A stretch of 64,000 nucleotides of DNA, taken from positions 186,001 through 250,000 of the forward strand of contig NZ_SPQQ01000002.1 in assembly GCF_004766045.1 (NCBI RefSeq). Reading direction: 5' to 3'. The stretch comes from Desulfosporosinus fructosivorans (GTDB taxonomy: Bacteria > Bacillota > Desulfitobacteriia > Desulfitobacteriales > Desulfitobacteriaceae). Under the pieces are notes generated by a model. It was given only the letters and a program-made list of their open reading frames with translations, made no database searches and was not told where the DNA came from. How positions within the stretch are numbered: the stretch's first letter is position 1; every line of letters starts with the position of its first letter. The position numbers were made by a program, and so were the translations under genes. Of the stretch, positions 51,673 to 59,778 are shown piece after piece.

Positions 51673-51702
51673 CAAAAAAGAGTCAGGAGCTATCCTGACT
51701 CT
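51673..51702 (-). terminator. Terminator/attenuator between comX and comP
   Basis: AGAGTCAGGA and TCCTGACTCT (51679-51688, 51693-51702) form a perfect 10-bp stem with a four-base loop, followed in the minus direction by six T residues. It begins 11 bases past the comX stop and ends just before the comP ribosome binding site. It would reduce comPA transcription relative to comQX. Confidence 0.85.
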
Positions 51703-51713
51703 TCGTGAATCTA

Positions 51714-51881
51714 TTACCAAAACACTAGTGGTGATATAGAAGTGCTGCCTGAACTTTCAAAAACATCGAGAACTGCCTTTTCTTCCATTTCAGTTAAACC
51801 TATTAAGCTTGCTGTACCTTCTTGCACTTTCTCTCTGACATCAGGATTTTGCATTAAATACTCAACAACGTTTTGCATCAT
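51714..51881 (-). CDS. comX: ComX-like pheromone precursor
   Basis: A 55-residue peptide beginning MMQNVVEYLMQNPDVREKVQ, with a middle TASLIGLTEMEEKAVLDVFE and a C-terminal SSGSTSISPLVFW. The N-terminal part has the ComX precursor pattern (V/I-x-Y-hydrophobic, NP, then LIGL and an acidic helix). The single Trp is the last residue; in known ComX peptides a Trp close to the C-terminus is prenylated by ComQ and the C-terminal 5-10 residues are released. AAAGGAGAAGAAGG precedes the two ATGs. It lies between comQ and comP. No similarity search was possible, so the mature sequence is not defined. Confidence 0.85.
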   Translation of the reverse strand: MMQNVVEYLMQNPDVREKVQEGTASLIGLTEMEEKAVLDVFESSGSTSISPLVFW

Positions 51882-51991
51882 ATCCTTCTTCTCCTTTCAT
51901 AATTTTTGTCTAAATCGTATCATGAATCTATCCCTTAACCTCGCCAACAGCACTGCGGGGTTCCGCCATTACATTGCGGGGAACAGAAGGT

Positions 51992-52906
51992 TTAGATATA
52001 TTGCAACAACTTTTCCTTCCGTTCTTGCACTATACCTATACTTTCTATCAGTTCAATCGCCTGTAACTGATTTAGCCTCATAATAATACGAGCATATTCA
52101 AGGGCACCGGATTTATTGATCAACTCTTGAATTTCAACTTTGTTTTTTATTAAATCTTCTTTCATTAGTTTATCGCTAAAATAGTCCCTAGTAAACTGAT
52201 ATTGGGGTTGTTGATTTTTAAGTAAATATAAAGTAAGCAGAGTTTTCTTCTTATTGATCAAATCATTTTTTTCATCCCAACGACTGATAGCCTTAATGTC
52301 ATTCTTAATTTGGGCAATGATCCCCATATGCTCTGCATATTTATTGACACTCTCATGATGTTTCTCGCTAGCTAAAGCTGTTCCCACTAGACAGGCTGAA
52401 GCCATAAGAGAACCTGACTTCCCCCTAACCATTTGGATATAATCCTCTTCGGATTCAATCGAATCCATGAGATCCGTGTGTTGACCATTGATCGCTTTTA
52501 GTACACGCGTATTTAGGTAGTTACTGGCCATTGCCTTTCTATCTCGATCAAATGACGTTTGTTCTAATGCTTTTGCACTAAGTACAAGAAAACCCGTAGC
52601 TATGTTCATTACTATTGCTTGGTCAATTCTATGCCAGGGGGTTGAAAAATTATCTTGATCCTGCAAGTCATCAAATATATCGAGCGAAAGAATCATCAGT
52701 TCAACAGCGGCAGCAGCTTTATAGATGTCTTTAGACTGACCTGTAAACATTTGATAATGTAAAATAACAAGCTGACCAAAAGGAAAGCAACTTTTCATTT
52801 TAAATGTAATGAATTCTGACATATAGTCTTTAAGCTCTTTTACTAGAAAATAGTCATTTACTAATTGTAACATTACTTCTCCAATAATGTCCCAATCTTC
52901 TTGCAT
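51992..52906 (-). CDS. comQ: ComQ-like prenyltransferase
   Basis: A 304-residue isoprenyl-diphosphate-synthase-fold protein that would attach a geranyl or farnesyl group to the ComX Trp. The first Asp-rich motif is LDIFDDLQDQDN (about 75-86), with the DxxDD arrangement. The second is QIKNDIKAISRWDE, the short version found in ComQ instead of DDxxD. Length matches ComQ (about 300). GGAGGGG precedes the ATG. The promoter region upstream carries ComA-box-like sequences. Confidence 0.9.
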   Translation of the reverse strand: MQEDWDIIGEVMLQLVNDYFLVKELKDYMSEFITFKMKSCFPFGQLVILHYQMFTGQSKDIYKAAAAVELMILSLDIFDDLQDQDNFSTPWHRIDQAIVMNIATGFLVLSAKALEQTSFDRDRKAMASNYLNTRVLKAINGQHTDLMDSIESEEDYIQMVRGKSGSLMASACLVGTALASEKHHESVNKYAEHMGIIAQIKNDIKAISRWDEKNDLINKKKTLLTLYLLKNQQPQYQFTRDYFSDKLMKEDLIKNKVEIQELINKSGALEYARIIMRLNQLQAIELIESIGIVQERKEKLLQYI

Positions 52907-53043
52907 AAGCTTGTCCCCTCCTATTCCTCGCCAAAAGCAAACTCTGGCGAAACCTCCATCCCCCTTGGGAGCCTTAATGTCAATGTCAGAATCTATTGTT
53001 TCTCCAGTAAATGGTTAATCATTTGGATTGTTATTCCTTTCGT

Positions 53044-53128
53044 CTACTAATTACTTTACTATGATTCAGCATCTTTTGCACAGAAAATCACACTGCAAGA
53101 TACCGCAATTACATTGTGGTCACCGCAA
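53044..53128 (-). promoter_or_regulatory. ComA-box-like promoter, copy B (comQ)
   Basis: In the minus direction: TTGCGGTGACCACAA (53128-53114), TTGCGGTATCTTGCAG (53108-53093), five bases, TTTTCT (53087-53082), 18 bases, CATAGT (53063-53058), then comQ 152 bases on. The B. subtilis ComA box is TTGCGG-N4-CCGCAA; the second box keeps its first half exactly and differs mostly by transitions in the second. The first has a three-base spacer. The two boxes lie about two helical turns apart. Confidence 0.6.
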
Positions 53129-53251
53129 TCATATTTTATTAAAACAAGTTAACTAATGCAGTTTAAAGATATTCAAAAAGAAAACGACCTTTCCTGAACG
53201 ACAAGTAAAGGGATACCCTCTGGTACCCCAATACTTGTACTTTCTGAATAT

Positions 53252-53275
53252 AAAAAAAGGACCTCCATGGTCCTT
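53252..53275 (-). terminator. Terminator after ecsB
   Basis: AAGGACC and GGTCCTT (53257-53263, 53269-53275) form the stem. The minus direction continues into TTTTTTTATA. Confidence 0.85.
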
Positions 53276-53383
53276 GAAATATTCCTTTCAGATTTTTCGA
53301 CAAGATAATTCGAGTAGAATGAACCATCGTTATTGTCTCAATCTATTTTATACCATAGGGATGCAAGTATTCAACCTCTTAGC

Positions 53384-54622
53384 TTAGGGTGTTATTTTAC
53401 TCTTTAATGAAATCATTTTAGCCATATAATAGCCTATAAGAACTGTGACAGGCACCATCACTAGCCCCCCCAGCCAGGAGTGCGTCTTAATGGCCACCAC
53501 AACACCGAGCATAAGTTGCCCTGGCAGAGCCATAAGGAATATAGCTTTCCTCATTGCCACTAGCTTCGTTTCTGGGCTCCAGGGAAATAAACAGACAAAG
53601 GGATCATTAATAGCCTCTTGCCAAAACAACCAAACGACGTTGGTTATCATTATTGAAAAAGCAAACCAGAGAAGCCAGCCATAGTCCGAGGGGAAGATTA
53701 ATATAGCCACGCTGCTTGCCCCAAGCATTCTGAAGTAAGACATAATATCTATGTCATTACGCAACTTAGATTTAAGACACATTTCCACCAAACCGTTCAC
53801 AGGGTTACGCTTCTTAAAAATCAAATTGGAATTTCTGAATAACAGAGGGCGTTTTCTATTGAATCTTGGCTTTTTCACATAGGTTCCAGCACTCTGCAGC
53901 ATGTACTTAGCTAATCTGAGCTTCGCAGTTTGCTCCCTAGCTACATCTTCAGAGAAAGCGCCCCTCAGTTTCACTCGTTTGTATAAGAGCCTACCTAAGA
54001 CGATTAAGAGTGCTAACATTGACAAATAAAACAGGCCCTTGCGGTTTAACAAAAGACCCACACTTTGATTCACATACACGCCCGTTATTAAAAAAACAAC
54101 CGAGGTCAGGATCCGTTTACTCCAACCCTTGAAGCGAAGTTCGATAAGCTGTTTACCAAGACCCATACAGTTCTTAAGGATAAAGGCGAGAATAGTTAAC
54201 CAGACGACACCTATCAAAGAAAAACCGTAATGCAATAACAAAAACGGTGCCAGAATAACCAGCAACAACGCGGTTACCACAAGGTTATAGATAATGGAAT
54301 AACCTAAACTATACTTAATAATCCGGCTGATCCATACTTTACGCTGTAAGAGAAAGAGCTGATCCGCGTTCTCCACGAAAATACGGATTGTACCTGACCA
54401 AGCAAATACGACAATAATAGCTGTTAAAGCATTTAGCGGAATATAGTCCAGCCACCCAGGAACCGCCCTCCACCAGGAATGATAATAATATATGAAACCA
54501 GCTGAAAAGGGAATGACAATATAAAGCGCTACAATCCAATCTACGGCGCTTTTCCATACTTGGTACTGATATTTCCAGTCTGAAATAACTCGCCGAAGAA
54601 ATAACCTAGTCACAGTAATCAT
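53384..54622 (-). CDS. ecsB: EcsB-like ABC transporter permease
   Basis: A 412-residue membrane protein of the EcsB family. About eight helices lie in two groups (residues 27-200 and 305-400) separated by a cytosolic basic loop (VKKPRFNRKRPLLFRNSNLI). It begins RLFLRRVISDWKYQYQVWKS, typical for EcsB. In B. subtilis EcsAB affects secretion, regulated proteolysis and competence. Its ATG overlaps the ecsA stop by one base. Confidence 0.87.
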   Translation of the reverse strand: MITVTRLFLRRVISDWKYQYQVWKSAVDWIVALYIVIPFSAGFIYYYHSWWRAVPGWLDYIPLNALTAIIVVFAWSGTIRIFVENADQLFLLQRKVWISRIIKYSLGYSIIYNLVVTALLLVILAPFLLLHYGFSLIGVVWLTILAFILKNCMGLGKQLIELRFKGWSKRILTSVVFLITGVYVNQSVGLLLNRKGLFYLSMLALLIVLGRLLYKRVKLRGAFSEDVAREQTAKLRLAKYMLQSAGTYVKKPRFNRKRPLLFRNSNLIFKKRNPVNGLVEMCLKSKLRNDIDIMSYFRMLGASSVAILIFPSDYGWLLWFAFSIMITNVVWLFWQEAINDPFVCLFPWSPETKLVAMRKAIFLMALPGQLMLGVVVAIKTHSWLGGLVMVPVTVLIGYYMAKMISLKSKITP

Positions 54623-55329
54623 TAGCGAATCTCCAAGAGTTTATCAAAACAGTCCGCTAGCGAACCCTCAGGTAACTGGCATCGTTCCCTGATTTCCTTA
54701 AGATCTCCCCGGGCTACTACTGTCCCAGCGTTCATCAATATAAAAGAACTACAGATTCGTTCCGCAGTATCCAGTATATGCGTACACATCAACACCCCTG
54801 ATCCTTTGGCTCTAGCCTGGTTTAAATAAGCTAGAAAATCCTTTGTACCCCTGGGGTCCAGACCCATAAAGGGCTCATCTACCACAAAAACCCCTGGGTC
54901 CAAAAGAAAACCGACAACCAGCATGACCTTTTGTTGCATGCCCTTAGAAAAGGTACCAGGTAGATGGTGCTTGACTTCCGCCAAGCGGAAGAGTTTGAGA
55001 AGTTCCTCAGCTCTTGGCACAAATACTTTTCGTTCGATTTCATAGGCAGCGGCAGCAAGCTCCAAATGTTCCCAGAGTGTTAAGCCCTCATATAATACGG
55101 GTTGTTCTGGGATATAAGCATAGTTTTTACTCTCCCCGGCAAATTCCACCATACCATCCATCAGCGGCAACAACCCCATGATCGCCTTAATTGTAGTGCT
55201 TTTCCCCGCTCCGTTAGGACCAATCAACCCTACAAGTTCACCGGATTTTACAGATAAAGCCACATTTTTGATGACAGCCGGATTGCCAGAATACCCTGCC
55301 TGGTTGATATCTACGTTAAGTAATTCCAT
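54622..55329 (-). CDS. ecsA: EcsA-like ABC transporter ATP-binding protein
   Basis: A 235-residue ATPase. Walker A is GLIGPNGAGKSTTIKAIMGL (about 34-53). The family-specific YIPEQPVLYEGLTLWEHLEL follows. The signature is FSKGMQQKVMLVVGFL, and Walker B is VFVVDEPFMGLDP. These match EcsA. It forms a two-gene operon with ecsB, ended by the hairpin at 53252. Confidence 0.92.
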   Translation of the reverse strand: MELLNVDINQAGYSGNPAVIKNVALSVKSGELVGLIGPNGAGKSTTIKAIMGLLPLMDGMVEFAGESKNYAYIPEQPVLYEGLTLWEHLELAAAAYEIERKVFVPRAEELLKLFRLAEVKHHLPGTFSKGMQQKVMLVVGFLLDPGVFVVDEPFMGLDPRGTKDFLAYLNQARAKGSGVLMCTHILDTAERICSSFILMNAGTVVARGDLKEIRERCQLPEGSLADCFDKLLEIR

Positions 55330-55467
55330 CGATTCATCCCCATTTGTTCTTAATTTACATGGTCATTACTCTACATTTCCCTTCATGGGGATAGAATTGA
55401 TAGTAAAGTAACCCTATCTTCTATATAATAATTGGATGGTCAAACTATTAATATTGGGAGTGATTGT

Positions 55468-55953
55468 ATGAAAACGGCCATAATCTTCTCATCGACTCAC
55501 GGAACAACCGAAAAAGCATCCCAATTACTTAGGGAGCATCTCCAAGGAGAAGTCGACGTGATTGATCTAAAGAAGTGTTCAAACCTAAGTCTTTCAGGCT
55601 ATAATTCCATAATACTAGGAAGTTCAATTTACGCTGGTTCTGTTAAATCAAAACTCAAACAATTTGTTAAGCAAAACCAAATTGATTTAGCGACTAAAAA
55701 ACTTGGCCTTTTTCTTTGTTGCATGTACGAAGGAGATAAAGCTAATAAACAATTTGAAACAGCTTACCCTCTAGAATTAAGGAAACTCTCAGTTTCCAAT
55801 GGCTTGTTTGGTGGGGAGTTTATCCTTTCCAACTTAAATTTCTTGGAACGCAAAATCATTAAAATGATCGATGGTGTTACCTCGGATGTTACCAAGCTTG
55901 ATCTTGACGGAATTAAAAAGTTTGCCGATAAATTCAACGCCTATACGGCGTGA
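55468..55953 (+). CDS. Flavodoxin-domain protein (HemG-like)
   Basis: A 161-residue flavodoxin-fold protein. The FMN phosphate loop is IFSSTHGTTEKAS (about 6-18). SIILGSSIYAGSVKSKLKQF is a second flavin loop of the type seen in protoporphyrinogen-oxidase-like flavodoxins (HemG/Flavodoxin_5). A role in haem synthesis is possible but not shown. ATG 55468 behind GGGAG gives the family N-terminus; the frame is open to 55432. Its 3' end overlaps queG, which converges on the other strand, by 20 bases. Confidence 0.85.
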   Translation: MKTAIIFSSTHGTTEKASQLLREHLQGEVDVIDLKKCSNLSLSGYNSIILGSSIYAGSVKSKLKQFVKQNQIDLATKKLGLFLCCMYEGDKANKQFETAYPLELRKLSVSNGLFGGEFILSNLNFLERKIIKMIDGVTSDVTKLDLDGIKKFADKFNAYTA

Positions 55954-56941
55954 TAATTGGCGGCACCGTTTGATCATTTTCGCGTTCATTCAACCACTCT
56001 CTACTTCTTCCATCTTGAAGATTGCGCAGGGCTAAAAAGGCATTTCTCTGAAGAACTCCTTTGCCACGCCAGCCAGCGGCTGTCGCTTTAAAATGTCGTT
56101 GAAACTCTCCTTTGGTTAAATTAAGAGTTACCATTAAATCGACGCCACGTTGGAGCTTGGCATCGGAGGAGAACGCAAGCTCTTCCTCGATTCTTGTTTG
56201 GTTATGCGGACAAACCTCCTGGCAAGTGTCACAGCCAAACACTCTTAAACCAAGCCGCTCGCACTCCTCAGGCGTGAGCACCTCTTTACTCTGGGTTAGA
56301 TAAGAGACGCAGTGTTTGGCCGCAAACGGGTCTTTTCCAAGGATTTGCGCTGGACATGCTTGGACACACCTTAGACAGGTTCCACATTGGTCCAGCATGG
56401 AGGGATGATCCGGTTCAATCGCTTGGTCCAGAAGGAGCAGAGCTAAGGCCACAAAAGAACCGTAGCCAGGAATAATAAGGTTTTGATTTCGTCCAATCCA
56501 GCCAATCCCTGCCCTAAGTGCAAAAGCACGTTCAATTAGGGGGCCAGTATCCACTTGCAGCCGTATGGTACCCGGCCAGTCATTGTTAGCCATTATCTCT
56601 ACTAGATGATTTATCTTCTGCTCCATAAAGTGATGGTAGTCTTCCCCAACGGCAGAGCGAGCTATAACACCTTTCCCTTCCTGAGGAATGGATGCATATG
56701 GGAACGGATAGGCCAAGGCCACGACCGTCTGACAACAATGCCAGCCCTCTTTGGGATCGATCCGTGACTTGATTTCCTTGCTTTCAAAAGGAGTCGACAC
56801 TCCTTGATCAATTCGCGCTTCTAACAATGGGACTAAACTATTAATCGGTTCCGCCGTTGTAAACCCAATAGAGACAAAACCCAACTCCTGCCCCCATCTT
56901 TTTATCTTCGTTTTCCACTGCATCTGATCAAGAAAGTTCAT
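55934..56941 (-). CDS. queG: Epoxyqueuosine reductase
   Basis: A 335-residue enzyme for the last step of queuosine synthesis in tRNA wobble position 34. It is cobalamin-dependent with two 4Fe-4S clusters, and the motifs CGTCLRCVQACPAQILGK and CDTCQEVCPHN are visible at about 184-201 and 238-248. The upstream DTGPLIERAFALRAGIGWIG block and GEDYHHFMEQKI are typical of QueG. AAGGAGGAA precedes the ATG. Confidence 0.94.
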   Translation of the reverse strand: MNFLDQMQWKTKIKRWGQELGFVSIGFTTAEPINSLVPLLEARIDQGVSTPFESKEIKSRIDPKEGWHCCQTVVALAYPFPYASIPQEGKGVIARSAVGEDYHHFMEQKINHLVEIMANNDWPGTIRLQVDTGPLIERAFALRAGIGWIGRNQNLIIPGYGSFVALALLLLDQAIEPDHPSMLDQCGTCLRCVQACPAQILGKDPFAAKHCVSYLTQSKEVLTPEECERLGLRVFGCDTCQEVCPHNQTRIEEELAFSSDAKLQRGVDLMVTLNLTKGEFQRHFKATAAGWRGKGVLQRNAFLALRNLQDGRSREWLNERENDQTVPPIITPYRR

Positions 56942-57004
56942 AGGTTCCTCCTTGAGTTTTAGTTCCCCTCTGATATTTCATTATACCCTCATACCCATTA
57001 AGTT

Positions 57005-57041
57005 AAAAACAACCCCCTTACGAAATTCGCGAGGGGGTTGT
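57005..57041 (-). terminator. Terminator after the rubredoxin gene
   Basis: ACAACCCCCT and AGGGGGTTGT (57009-57018, 57032-57041) form the stem; minus direction then TTTTTAAC. Confidence 0.85.
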
Positions 57042-57088
57042 GGCGTAAGAATTCTTCTGAACTATGTTTCGTTTCCAGCTTTGTCGAT

Positions 57089-57226
57089 TTAATCTTCAGC
57101 AGACTTGTTATCCTCATCCGGCAGAAGGACGAATTTTTCCTTAGGAGCCCCACACATTGGGCAGCGATCGGGTGGTTCGTTTCCTTCGAAGATGTATCCA
57201 CACACACTGCATTGCCATTTTTTCAT
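57089..57226 (-). CDS. Rubredoxin-like protein, 45 aa
   Basis: A short iron-binding protein: [20 protein letters not shown], then [18 protein letters not shown]. Two CxxC pairs (CSVC, CPMC) form the iron site of a desulforubredoxin/rubrerythrin-type rubredoxin, shorter than a classical 52-residue rubredoxin. AAGGGG lies before the ATG. It directly follows the flavin reductase gene on the same strand, so the two likely act together in electron transfer or oxygen defence. Confidence 0.9.
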   Translation of the reverse strand: MKKWQCSVCGYIFEGNEPPDRCPMCGAPKEKFVLLPDEDNKSAED

Positions 57227-57245
57227 AAATAATAACCCCTTACCT

Positions 57246-57893
57246 TTACTTACTTGCCCTAAAGAAAGCGTAGGTCATTGGATCTCCTTCTTGGAGAATC
57301 TCTCCGTAGGTAACATCTGCAAGGAATAACGTATGTGTCCCAGCATCCATCTGGCTTAGAACCGTTGCTTGCATAGTTACAAGGGAATCATCGAGTAAAA
57401 GGACCCCTGATTCTCCACGATGGACTGCCACGCCTTCAAATTTATCCGCATCTCGCCCCGATCGATAACCAAAGCGTCGTGCGTGGTCTTGACCTGTTTG
57501 ACTTAGTACTGAAACCCCAAACTTCCCGCTTTTTTGAATTAACTCATGCGTAAAGTTTAGCTTATTAATCCCGATGGCCAACCTCGCTGGATCTGAGGTA
57601 ATTTGGAAACAGGTATTTGCACATTGTCCATTGTCCCGGCCATCCACCTGGGCAGTAATAATATAAAGACCATACGAAATCCGGTAAAGGGCTTGTTTGA
57701 TCGCTTTTTCATTGTCTGGTTGCTCAATGACTGGCTTAACAACCGGTTTAACGTCCTTTACAGTATTAACTTCATCCGACGGAGAAACAAGTTCAAAGAA
57801 GCTAGCATCTACGCCACAAATCGGACAGATCTCTGGCGGATTTTCACCACTATGGATATATCCACATACGGTACAACGCCATTGTTTTTCCAC
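57246..57893 (-). CDS. Rubredoxin-flavin reductase fusion protein
   Basis: A 215-residue two-domain protein. The N-terminal rubredoxin-like domain ([20 protein letters not shown] then ICG, about 4-27) is nearly the same type as the separate rubredoxin downstream. A Val/Lys/Pro linker follows. The C-terminal FMN-binding flavin reductase-like domain (about 65-215) has the [20 protein letters not shown] and FRFG-like [16 protein letters not shown] motifs. Such high-molecular-weight rubredoxins reduce flavodiiron proteins in anaerobes. GTG 57893 behind AAAGGGG is preferred over ATG 57914, which has no ribosome binding site. Confidence 0.88.
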   Translation of the reverse strand: MEKQWRCTVCGYIHSGENPPEICPICGVDASFFELVSPSDEVNTVKDVKPVVKPVIEQPDNEKAIKQALYRISYGLYIITAQVDGRDNGQCANTCFQITSDPARLAIGINKLNFTHELIQKSGKFGVSVLSQTGQDHARRFGYRSGRDADKFEGVAVHRGESGVLLLDDSLVTMQATVLSQMDAGTHTLFLADVTYGEILQEGDPMTYAFFRASK

Positions 57894-58040
57894 TAAAGTA
57901 TCAACCCCTTTCATTGGAAAAGATTATAGCTTTACAATTCCTGCAAGTCAAGGTTTATTTTTTTCAAAATCTGTAAAAAGGGAAGCTCGCACAGTGACTC
58001 AACTTCCACCTGTGGGATCATGTACTTTATCCGCAAATCA

Positions 58041-59654
58041 CTACATGGTTCTAGAATTTCTCTTTGCTTTCGATGTTACCGAACTTGGTTTCCAATAAAC
58101 TGCATATTCCCGTTCCAGAAATTGAGGGTCTGTCAGCCTATACTTATTGTCCATCATGACATGCCGGCGTACCTGTTCTTTGAACCGCCCGAACAGTTCC
58201 CCTTCAAGCCCTTTACCACGTGCGAATTTTTCAAAATGTGTCCAATCGAGCAAACTGGCCCGCTCCGTCAAGAAAGCACAGGCATTTCTTATCGCTCTCT
58301 GAATCTCATCTAACCGCTCTATATTTTCAGCAGCATCTTGCTTCCCACCTAGGTAATCCGCTCGCCACAGATCTAGCACATTCTCAATCCTCTGTTTGTC
58401 AAACACTTGCCCATTCCAGCCTATCTCCCAAGCAAATTGACGAGTCTTATTGCGAAACTTAGTCTGGTCAATATCCCCTTTAAGTTCGCTCATAAAGGTA
58501 AGTGTCCCCAACATATGATGCCCAACAACATATTCGAGTTCTCGTTCACCGAGACTTCCTCCCGGAAGTACCATACTCCATCGGAAGCGAGGTAAGATTT
58601 CTTTGACTAAGCGTGCACTTTCCCTTTCGTGCATCAGAAAGTGGCGTTTCCCATCTAAAACCATCTCAATATGTTTTTTTTGTGTAGCTTTCGCTGGTTT
58701 GATACGTTTTACTATGATCGTATCTGGATAGTTATCAAGCCTTCCGCCGTGGACTTCTGCTTCCTTGTTTACCCACCGCTCAATGTTTTTTCCTTTCAAC
58801 TTAAATCCATCTATTTCATACCCTTGATCTGTCAGACGAATGGTTCCCCACACATAGCATTCACGACTGGCGGTTTCCCATTTTCCCAAGTCATGAAATA
58901 AGGCTGCTAAACGCAAGGATATGCGAGGCACTGTATTCTTAACAACATGTCGGGTATGTTCCCAAGCATCTTTGGTATGGTAACGATTCTGAACGAGTCC
59001 TTTTAGCCTAGCCAATTCAGGAATAGAAATCTGAAAGTACCCCAAGTCATCGAGAAGTCCTAAGGCCTTGTCGATTTTATCTAAGATAAGAATTCGCCCC
59101 AATTCCACCGTTACTCGTTCCGCCGCAACCTCCCGAAGGTCTGGAACATGCTCGACCGCGGCCTGCCATGTCTCCGGCTCGATTGAGAGATCATAACTGA
59201 CTGCTAGTCTAATTAGACGCATAATTCTGAGCGGGTCTTCTTTAAAGCGATCAGAGGCACTCCCACAGGCTTTCAGTCGACCCTCACGCAAATCTTGAAG
59301 TCCATGTAACGGATCTATCACTTCCCCTGTCCTCACATCTTGATAAATAGCATTCATGGTAAAGTCTCTACTCAAAGCATTCGCTTCAACATCTCCTGAG
59401 AAATCTGCTATGTCCACTCGATCTTCACCTTGGAATATACTGACCGTTTGTTGATGCGCACCTATCAGATGAGGCTTATAACCCCACTCTAACAGTTTTC
59501 CCTCTATCTTTTGAAGCGGAAGTGCCATGACTGCATCGACATCCTTAGCAGAAATCCCCAATTGCGCATCGCGAACAGCCCCTCCAACTATATAGACCTT
59601 ACTTACGTCACTAAGCTTCTCTAAAATTTCCTGCTGAAATTCAGTACCAATCAT
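58041..59654 (-). CDS. cca: CCA-adding-type tRNA nucleotidyltransferase, long form
   Basis: A 537-residue polymerase-beta superfamily protein. The head domain has VYIVGGAVRDAQLG (about 18-31) and the catalytic DxD in SAKDVDAVMAL. The RDFTMNAIYQDVRTGEVIDP segment binds the nucleotide, and EDPLRIMRLIRLAVSYDLSI is the neck. An HD-type motif ALFHDLGKW follows near 255. It is longer than usual (about 400), with an extra 100-residue C-terminal part. It adds or repairs the CCA end of tRNA. The extra C-terminus suggests a clade-specific variant. Confidence 0.88.
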   Translation of the reverse strand: MIGTEFQQEILEKLSDVSKVYIVGGAVRDAQLGISAKDVDAVMALPLQKIEGKLLEWGYKPHLIGAHQQTVSIFQGEDRVDIADFSGDVEANALSRDFTMNAIYQDVRTGEVIDPLHGLQDLREGRLKACGSASDRFKEDPLRIMRLIRLAVSYDLSIEPETWQAAVEHVPDLREVAAERVTVELGRILILDKIDKALGLLDDLGYFQISIPELARLKGLVQNRYHTKDAWEHTRHVVKNTVPRISLRLAALFHDLGKWETASRECYVWGTIRLTDQGYEIDGFKLKGKNIERWVNKEAEVHGGRLDNYPDTIIVKRIKPAKATQKKHIEMVLDGKRHFLMHERESARLVKEILPRFRWSMVLPGGSLGERELEYVVGHHMLGTLTFMSELKGDIDQTKFRNKTRQFAWEIGWNGQVFDKQRIENVLDLWRADYLGGKQDAAENIERLDEIQRAIRNACAFLTERASLLDWTHFEKFARGKGLEGELFGRFKEQVRRHVMMDNKYRLTDPQFLEREYAVYWKPSSVTSKAKRNSRTM

Positions 59655-59726
59655 GAACGCCCTCCACTATTACTACTCATTTGCTATTTCCTATTTTACC
59701 CAACACGTACTTTTCTACTCTACAAG

Positions 59727-59754
59727 AAAAAGGCTCGTCGGACTGTCGACGAGC
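59727..59754 (-). terminator. Terminator after the diacylglycerol-kinase-family gene
   Basis: GCTCGTCG and CGACGAGC form the stem; minus direction then TTTTTCTTG. It lies 25 bases past the stop at 59779. Confidence 0.85.
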
Positions 59755-59778
59755 TAATGGTATCTGTTCAACGATAAT

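Larger units (their letters stand above)
52907..53383. other. Gene-free region between comQ and ecsB
   Basis: No gene is seen. It holds, from right to left, the ecs terminator (53252-53275), a short palindromic area near 53190-53230, and the comQ promoter region (53044-53128). Confidence 0.65.

Noticed and set aside
51742..52083. Plus-strand frame opposite comX and comQ
   Set aside because: Antisense shadow without a ribosome binding site; both minus-strand genes have family motifs and good start signals.
56998..57207. 69-residue minus-strand frame over the rubredoxin gene
   Set aside because: It is an out-of-frame shadow; the real product is the 45-residue rubredoxin at 57089-57226.
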